Positions 60,348-64,000 of a DNA stretch of 64,000 bases are shown here, piece after piece. The stretch lies in the NCBI GenBank assembly GCA_022834735.1, contig BQKD01000001.1, forward strand, positions 1,775,659-1,839,658, written 5' to 3'. A model generated the notes under the pieces. The model had not been told where the DNA came from. It worked only from the letters and a program-made list of their open reading frames with translations, and searched no databases. The translations under genes were made by a program, and so were the position numbers. The DNA comes from Erysipelotrichaceae bacterium OPF54 (lineage in GTDB: Bacteria; Bacillota_I; Bacilli_A; Erysipelotrichales; Erysipelotrichaceae). How positions within the stretch are numbered: position 1 is the stretch's first letter; each line of letters opens with the position of its first letter.

Positions 60348-61775
60348 CTAAAACTGAAAATATAAAAACGGATTGTAGGCATTTCCGATCAGAGCAACGG
60401 CTGAAAGAAAGACAAGCAGTGCGGGAAGAATGGTTTCGAATCCGCAATAGGTGATGAATGCGATCCTGTTCTCTTGGGCCAGGCGATAGGCTGCCTTGTT
60501 GAACAGGACCGAAAGATCGGTACATCCGATACATGCGATAGCGATCAGGAAAATGTTGCTCAGGATCATGGTAATATTTTCTGCGGACGCAAATCCTCCG
60601 TTCATTCCGAACAGGCCTTTAAATGCCAGCAGCAAAGTACTCATATTTTCGTAACGGAAGATCATCCATCCGAAAAAGATGACGCTTAGGGTGTAGGCCC
60701 GGTTCCATCCGGAAGGGATCTTTTCCTTGATCACGAATTTTTCCAAAAGGAGGAAGACGAGATAATAGATGCCCCAGAAGATGTAGTTCCAGCTTGCTCC
60801 GTGCCACATTCCCGTCAGAAACCAGACGACGACCATATTGCGTACATAGACCCATGTTCCGGCTCGGTTTCCACCGAGCGGAATATATACGTAATCTCTG
60901 AAAAAAGTGGATAGCGAAATGTGCCATCGTCTCCAGAAGTCCTGCACGTTCTTTGCTTTATAGGGATAATCGAAGTTTTCCAGGTAATGAAATCCGACCA
61001 TCCTTCCCATGCCGATGGCCATATCGGAATAGGCTGAAAAATCGAGATAGATCTGCAACATATAGCACAGCAGACCAAACCATATTCCTAATGCGGATGT
61101 TTGGGAGAGCTGCTGCGGATCTGTGGATGCGAGAGCATCGGCTACTTTGGCTACCCCATTGGCGAGAACGGCTTTTTTTGCCAGGCCGATCGAAAACCGG
61201 CGTATCCCATAATAGATGTCATCGATCGATACTTTCCGGTTGTCGATTTCTTCAGCTATCGTTTTGTAGCGGACAATTGGTCCGGCGATACACTGATGAA
61301 ATAAAGAGGAATATAGAAGAAGTTTTGAAAAATCCTGCTGCGCTTCGACTTCCCCTTTGTAAACGTCGATCACATAGGACAGCAGCTGGAACGTATAAAA
61401 ACTGATTCCGATCGGCAACACGATTTCGGGTATGTTCATGTTCAGTCCGAACCAGCTGTTGAACGTATTCATAAAAAAGCCGAGGTATTTGAATATGCCT
61501 AAAAGACCTAAGAGACATACGACTTCCACGATCATCCAAAATCTGGAATCCTTTTTACGGGATCGTTTTCTGGCTTGCGAGATCCTGATTGCGGTCCACC
61601 AGCTGATTGCGGTTTCTCCCAAAAGCAGCAGCAGGTATCGCGGACCGCCCCAGGCATAAAATACAAGAGAAAACCCAAGCAGTACGGTGTTGCGGTACTT
61701 TTTCTCGACCACATTGTAAACGAGAAGGTTCAGGGAAAGAAAAACAAAAATAAATAGTAAGCTTGAAAATATCAT
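60348..61775 (-). CDS. MBOAT-family O-acyltransferase (AlgI/DltB-like)
   Basis: A 475-residue multi-pass membrane enzyme that brings acyl groups across the membrane for surface polymer O-acetylation. Recognised by FSLVFYAWGGPRYLLLLL, IGISFYTFQLLSYVIDVYKGE, NFDYPYKAKNVQDFWRRWHI and the catalytic-His region WFLTGMWHGASWNYIFWG. AAAGGGA precedes the ATG. It forms an operon with the DHHW protein. It is closer to the AlgI/PatA style than to DltB because no dlt genes flank it. Confidence 0.93.
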   Translation of the reverse strand: MIFSSLLFIFVFLSLNLLVYNVVEKKYRNTVLLGFSLVFYAWGGPRYLLLLLGETAISWWTAIRISQARKRSRKKDSRFWMIVEVVCLLGLLGIFKYLGFFMNTFNSWFGLNMNIPEIVLPIGISFYTFQLLSYVIDVYKGEVEAQQDFSKLLLYSSLFHQCIAGPIVRYKTIAEEIDNRKVSIDDIYYGIRRFSIGLAKKAVLANGVAKVADALASTDPQQLSQTSALGIWFGLLCYMLQIYLDFSAYSDMAIGMGRMVGFHYLENFDYPYKAKNVQDFWRRWHISLSTFFRDYVYIPLGGNRAGTWVYVRNMVVVWFLTGMWHGASWNYIFWGIYYLVFLLLEKFVIKEKIPSGWNRAYTLSVIFFGWMIFRYENMSTLLLAFKGLFGMNGGFASAENITMILSNIFLIAIACIGCTDLSVLFNKAAYRLAQENRIAFITYCGFETILPALLVFLSAVALIGNAYNPFLYFQF

Positions 61776-62087
61776 AACCGATATCCCTTTCTAATTGCGG
61801 TTAAAATTATTTTATATTGCCCTATTAATCCATGCAAACTATTTTCTGCATATTATTAATAAATAGCCCCTTCAACTCATATTCTTTTTTGCTTCCACTT
61901 CGTGCATAGTATAAAATAAAGTGAATGTTGCGCCGCTTCCTTCAATAAAAGTAACAACGCAACATTGATCAAATAGGTTTCTAATTGCTAATTTGTAAAT
62001 ATAAAATAATCGTGTGCATGGTGATATGAAAACCATAAAGTTTCAAACATCCAAACTGCCATGCATCTTCCTGGAGGGAAAACTGTC
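61776..62087. other. Gene-free region upstream of the O-acetylation operon
   Basis: About 310 bases without a convincing gene. It holds an inverted repeat AATGTTGCG (61924-61932) / CGCAACATT (61958-61966) with a 25-base loop that may terminate the lipoprotein gene, and presumably the promoter for the MBOAT gene. I see nothing else in it. Confidence 0.5.
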
Positions 62088-63020
62088 TTATGGTTTTACG
62101 ACAGCTCCGCAATTAAAGGTTACATCCAATTGTCCATGTACTCCGGTTTCAGGAACTCTAGACATCACTTCATCAATCACTTCTGAATCAACTTTTGTAG
62201 AATTTTCATTATAGAATTTAACCGAAATGCTATAGTTTGATTCCTGATTTTCTGTATTTTTTTCAATCATATCGAGATGATAGGATTGTAGATAGCCTTC
62301 TTTATCAATGGTAAAAGTCATTTCATATTTTGAGTACAAATAGGATTCAATTTCTGTTCCGTCTGGAAGCTGTTGTTTCGCTTCATAATGCAAATTCGTT
62401 ACTAAATAATCCTGGAACTTTTTTCCATCTTTCAAGCTGAACTTTACTATTGTGTTGTCGCCATCTTGAGATTGAGTAGAATCAAAAAGATCTGTTTTTT
62501 CAAAAAAATCTCCATCAAGAGCATATGGAGAAGACTCTGTTTTATACTTTTCTTTCGAACTCTTATTTCTTATGAAATAATTACTTAACATTTCGTCTCC
62601 GTTTCCTGTACGAACTGCTGCTACACTTATGCTTTCTTGATCTGTTGTCTTTTGTATTTTATAATCTGTGAAATCCGCATAATCGTCTTCCATGATCTGG
62701 TAGAAAGCGTCTTTTGTTTTCATGCTATTAACATACGATTCGTAACTTCCTTCTACTGGATTCCCTCCATTCGATTTTTCGAAATCCGGTCTATGATACG
62801 TATTTGTAGTTTCAGAACTCCATGATGACCATTCCTGATCTTTCGTGATTGCATCCAGAAGTACATCATATGGAGTTTTTTCTTTCTCTTCAACTTTTGA
62901 ATCGGATTTTTCTTCAGTTTTTGCGGTTTCTTTTGTTGATTCTGCTGCAGGTGAACTTGAGCAGCCAGTTAAGCAAATAAGCATTCCTAGTCCAATATTA
63001 AATAAAGTCTTTTTATTCAT
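62088..63020 (-). CDS. Lipoprotein of unknown function
   Basis: A 310-residue secreted lipoprotein: signal MNKKTLFNIGLGMLICLTGC with lipobox LTGC, a Lys/Glu/Ser linker, then a beta-rich region (YKIQKTTDQESISVAAVRTG, YEMTFTIDKEGYLQSYHLDM, YSISVKFYNENSTKV) resembling the LppX/DUF-type folds seen in Firmicute lipoproteins, without a firm match. AAAGGAAA lies before ATG 63020; the frame is open to 63071. Downstream of the PNTG-anchored protein on the same strand but separated by a hairpin. Confidence 0.8.
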   Translation of the reverse strand: MNKKTLFNIGLGMLICLTGCSSSPAAESTKETAKTEEKSDSKVEEKEKTPYDVLLDAITKDQEWSSWSSETTNTYHRPDFEKSNGGNPVEGSYESYVNSMKTKDAFYQIMEDDYADFTDYKIQKTTDQESISVAAVRTGNGDEMLSNYFIRNKSSKEKYKTESSPYALDGDFFEKTDLFDSTQSQDGDNTIVKFSLKDGKKFQDYLVTNLHYEAKQQLPDGTEIESYLYSKYEMTFTIDKEGYLQSYHLDMIEKNTENQESNYSISVKFYNENSTKVDSEVIDEVMSRVPETGVHGQLDVTFNCGAVVKP

Positions 63021-63051
63021 GATATTTCCTTTCCTAAAATTACAATATGAT

Positions 63052-63085
63052 AGGAGTAGAGAAGCAATCACTTCCCTATCTCCTC
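63052..63085 (-). terminator. Hairpin after the PNTG surface protein
   Basis: AGGAG...GAGAAG pairs with CTTCCCTA..CTCCT (one mismatch, one bulge) around a 6-base loop, 14 bases after the stop codon on the minus strand. No long T-run. Confidence 0.45.
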
Positions 63086-63098
63086 TAATTATCGCGGT

Positions 63099-64000
63099 TT
63101 ATCTTCTTCCTTTGCACTTCTTATTAACGATCCATCCTAAACCAACAATACTCATCACATCCATAATGAATGAATTTGACTTATTAATGGCAAATCCGGT
63201 ATTTGGAGATGTTTTTGTATCAATTGAATCCTTCACGACCGCGTCTTTTCTCACAACTAGATGAGCAACTTCTGACTCAGACGAATTTTCATCATTTGTT
63301 ATAGGTTTAACTACAAGTTCTGATTGCTCTGGAAGCTTTCCAGGAATTTCGGATTTATTATCCGATGGATTTTCTGGTACGACCGGTTTATTTGGTTGTT
63401 CTGGAATTACAGGATCTATTGGTTTCTCATCTGGTTTTGATTCCAAAGATTCAACCATCACATCAATTTCTTTTCTTACTTTTCCATCAATAGAAGTTAT
63501 TATTACTTTTGTTTTACCTGGTGCGATAGCTTTTAAGACACCTTTTTGTACTTCTACGATCGAAGGATCCATACTTCCCCAATTCACTTCCTTATTAGTT
63601 GTATCAAAAGGTAAAATATCTAATCCAATTACAACCGAATCCCCTTTTTTCATTACCACTTGATCTTGACTGGCTTTAATTTCATTAGGAAGAATAACTT
63701 CTTGAGCTATTGGATATAAAGTGGTTATTTCATCGATATTTCCATCTCCGTCATAATCAATCTTGAGTGCAGTATTTGGATCACTCAAATCATAGACAAA
63801 ATATGATTTTTCCGATATTGGATTATAATCTGAAACAAAAGTAGCTACATCATTCATTAATGTCCTGAATGAATGGGAAATTGTTACAATCCCATCATTT
63901 ACACCAATAACTTTTACATAACAATCTGGATCATCTAAATAGATCACTTTCGCATAGTCATCTTCAAAGGTGCGTTTTATCGAAGCAAATCGTCCATATT
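63099..64000 (-). CDS. Sortase-anchored surface protein with Ig-like (Big_2) domain, C-terminal part
   Basis: The frame is open to the right edge, so the N-terminal part is outside the window; 300 codons are visible. It contains a calcium-binding-like DYDGDGNIDE loop, then a Big_2-type domain (VVMKKGDSVVIGLDILPFDT, GVLKAIAPGKTKVIITSIDG), a Pro/Lys/Glu-rich wall-spanning linker (KPDEKPIDPVIPEQPNKPVV) and a C-terminal sorting signal SPNTGF, a hydrophobic stretch and NKKCKGRR. It should be linked to peptidoglycan by a sortase. The base composition is A+T-rich compared with the MBOAT operon. Confidence 0.87.
   Translation of the reverse strand, partial: YGRFASIKRTFEDDYAKVIYLDDPDCYVKVIGVNDGIVTISHSFRTLMNDVATFVSDYNPISEKSYFVYDLSDPNTALKIDYDGDGNIDEITTLYPIAQEVILPNEIKASQDQVVMKKGDSVVIGLDILPFDTTNKEVNWGSMDPSIVEVQKGVLKAIAPGKTKVIITSIDGKVRKEIDVMVESLESKPDEKPIDPVIPEQPNKPVVPENPSDNKSEIPGKLPEQSELVVKPITNDENSSESEVAHLVVRKDAVVKDSIDTKTSPNTGFAINKSNSFIMDVMSIVGLGWIVNKKCKGRR

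Noticed and set aside
1-64000. CRISPR array or prophage
   Set aside because: I saw no regularly spaced short direct repeats with unique spacers and no phage structural, integrase or lysis genes; the tandem repeats at 51-57 kb are coding domain repeats.

Overview
The window reads as a chromosomal segment of a Gram-positive, low-to-medium GC Firmicute, most likely a gut-type member of Erysipelotrichales (inference). The grounds are strong AGGAGG-type ribosome sites, a CpsBCD-type capsule kinase/phosphatase cassette, LytTR response regulators with GHKL kinases, a class B sortase, PxTG-anchored surface proteins, Lon with a CIRCE-like site, ClpB, and anaerobe-type flavodiiron and hybrid-cluster proteins. 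No rRNA is present; there is one tRNA-Ser(GGA).

Layout. 1-220: tail of hybrid cluster protein. 296-6149: minus-strand capsule/exopolysaccharide cassette (BY-kinase, PepSY lipoprotein, priming glycosyltransferase, chain-length adaptor, PHP phosphatase) plus a separately terminated LytR-CpsA-Psr ligase. 6214-10270: housekeeping and membrane genes (AIM24, two membrane proteins, serine acetyltransferase, MscS), two of them with a promoter arrangement that predicts leaderless mRNA. 10360-10521: tRNA-Ser with its own promoter and terminator. 10581-14210: a redox operon made of an Rrf2 regulator, an acyl-CoA dehydrogenase/EtfA-like/rubredoxin triple fusion and a flavodiiron protein. 14261-18551: a decaying peptide-exporter and two-component cassette (permease with about four frameshifts, kinase with an in-frame amber codon) lying between two identical 39-bp repeats, then HxlR. 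18935-22876: Lon under a CIRCE-like operator and an AAA/DUF4143 ATPase. 23029-23772: lipoprotein-type sortase B.

23998-39010 is an A+T-richer island holding a complete type 1 BREX phage-defence locus on the minus strand: XRE regulator, brxA, brxB, brxC, an unrecognised 168-residue accessory gene, pglX, a DUF1016/YhcG-type nuclease broken by one ochre codon, pglZ and brxL. An inverted repeat around the likely promoter suggests autoregulation.

39454-48271: M20 peptidase, acylphosphatase, and luxS split exactly by a 3,321-bp insertion sequence (TIRs TGTAG.GCGTC, 6-bp duplication GAAAAG; four genes: zinc-ribbon/HTH protein, DDE transposase, AAA ATPase, small protein). Removing the element and one duplication restores a perfect 159-residue LuxS frame. 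Next come an XRE/membrane-protein pair with a twin-operator promoter, an intact LytTR/GHKL two-component system and a sirtuin lacking its fourth zinc cysteine. 48322-64000: ClpB; a 2,313-residue LRR + MBG-repeat surface protein with a recent internal ~530-bp duplication; a GHKL kinase truncated at its H-box; a DHHW/MBOAT O-acetylation pair; a lipoprotein; and the C-terminal part of a PNTG-anchored Ig-like protein running off the right edge.

The strongest leads are the BREX island with its accessory and broken genes, the IS-inactivated luxS, and the triple-fusion dehydrogenase next to a flavodiiron protein. Several signalling genes (luxS, two of three kinases, the exporter) are broken, which suggests ongoing loss of cell-cell signalling functions.
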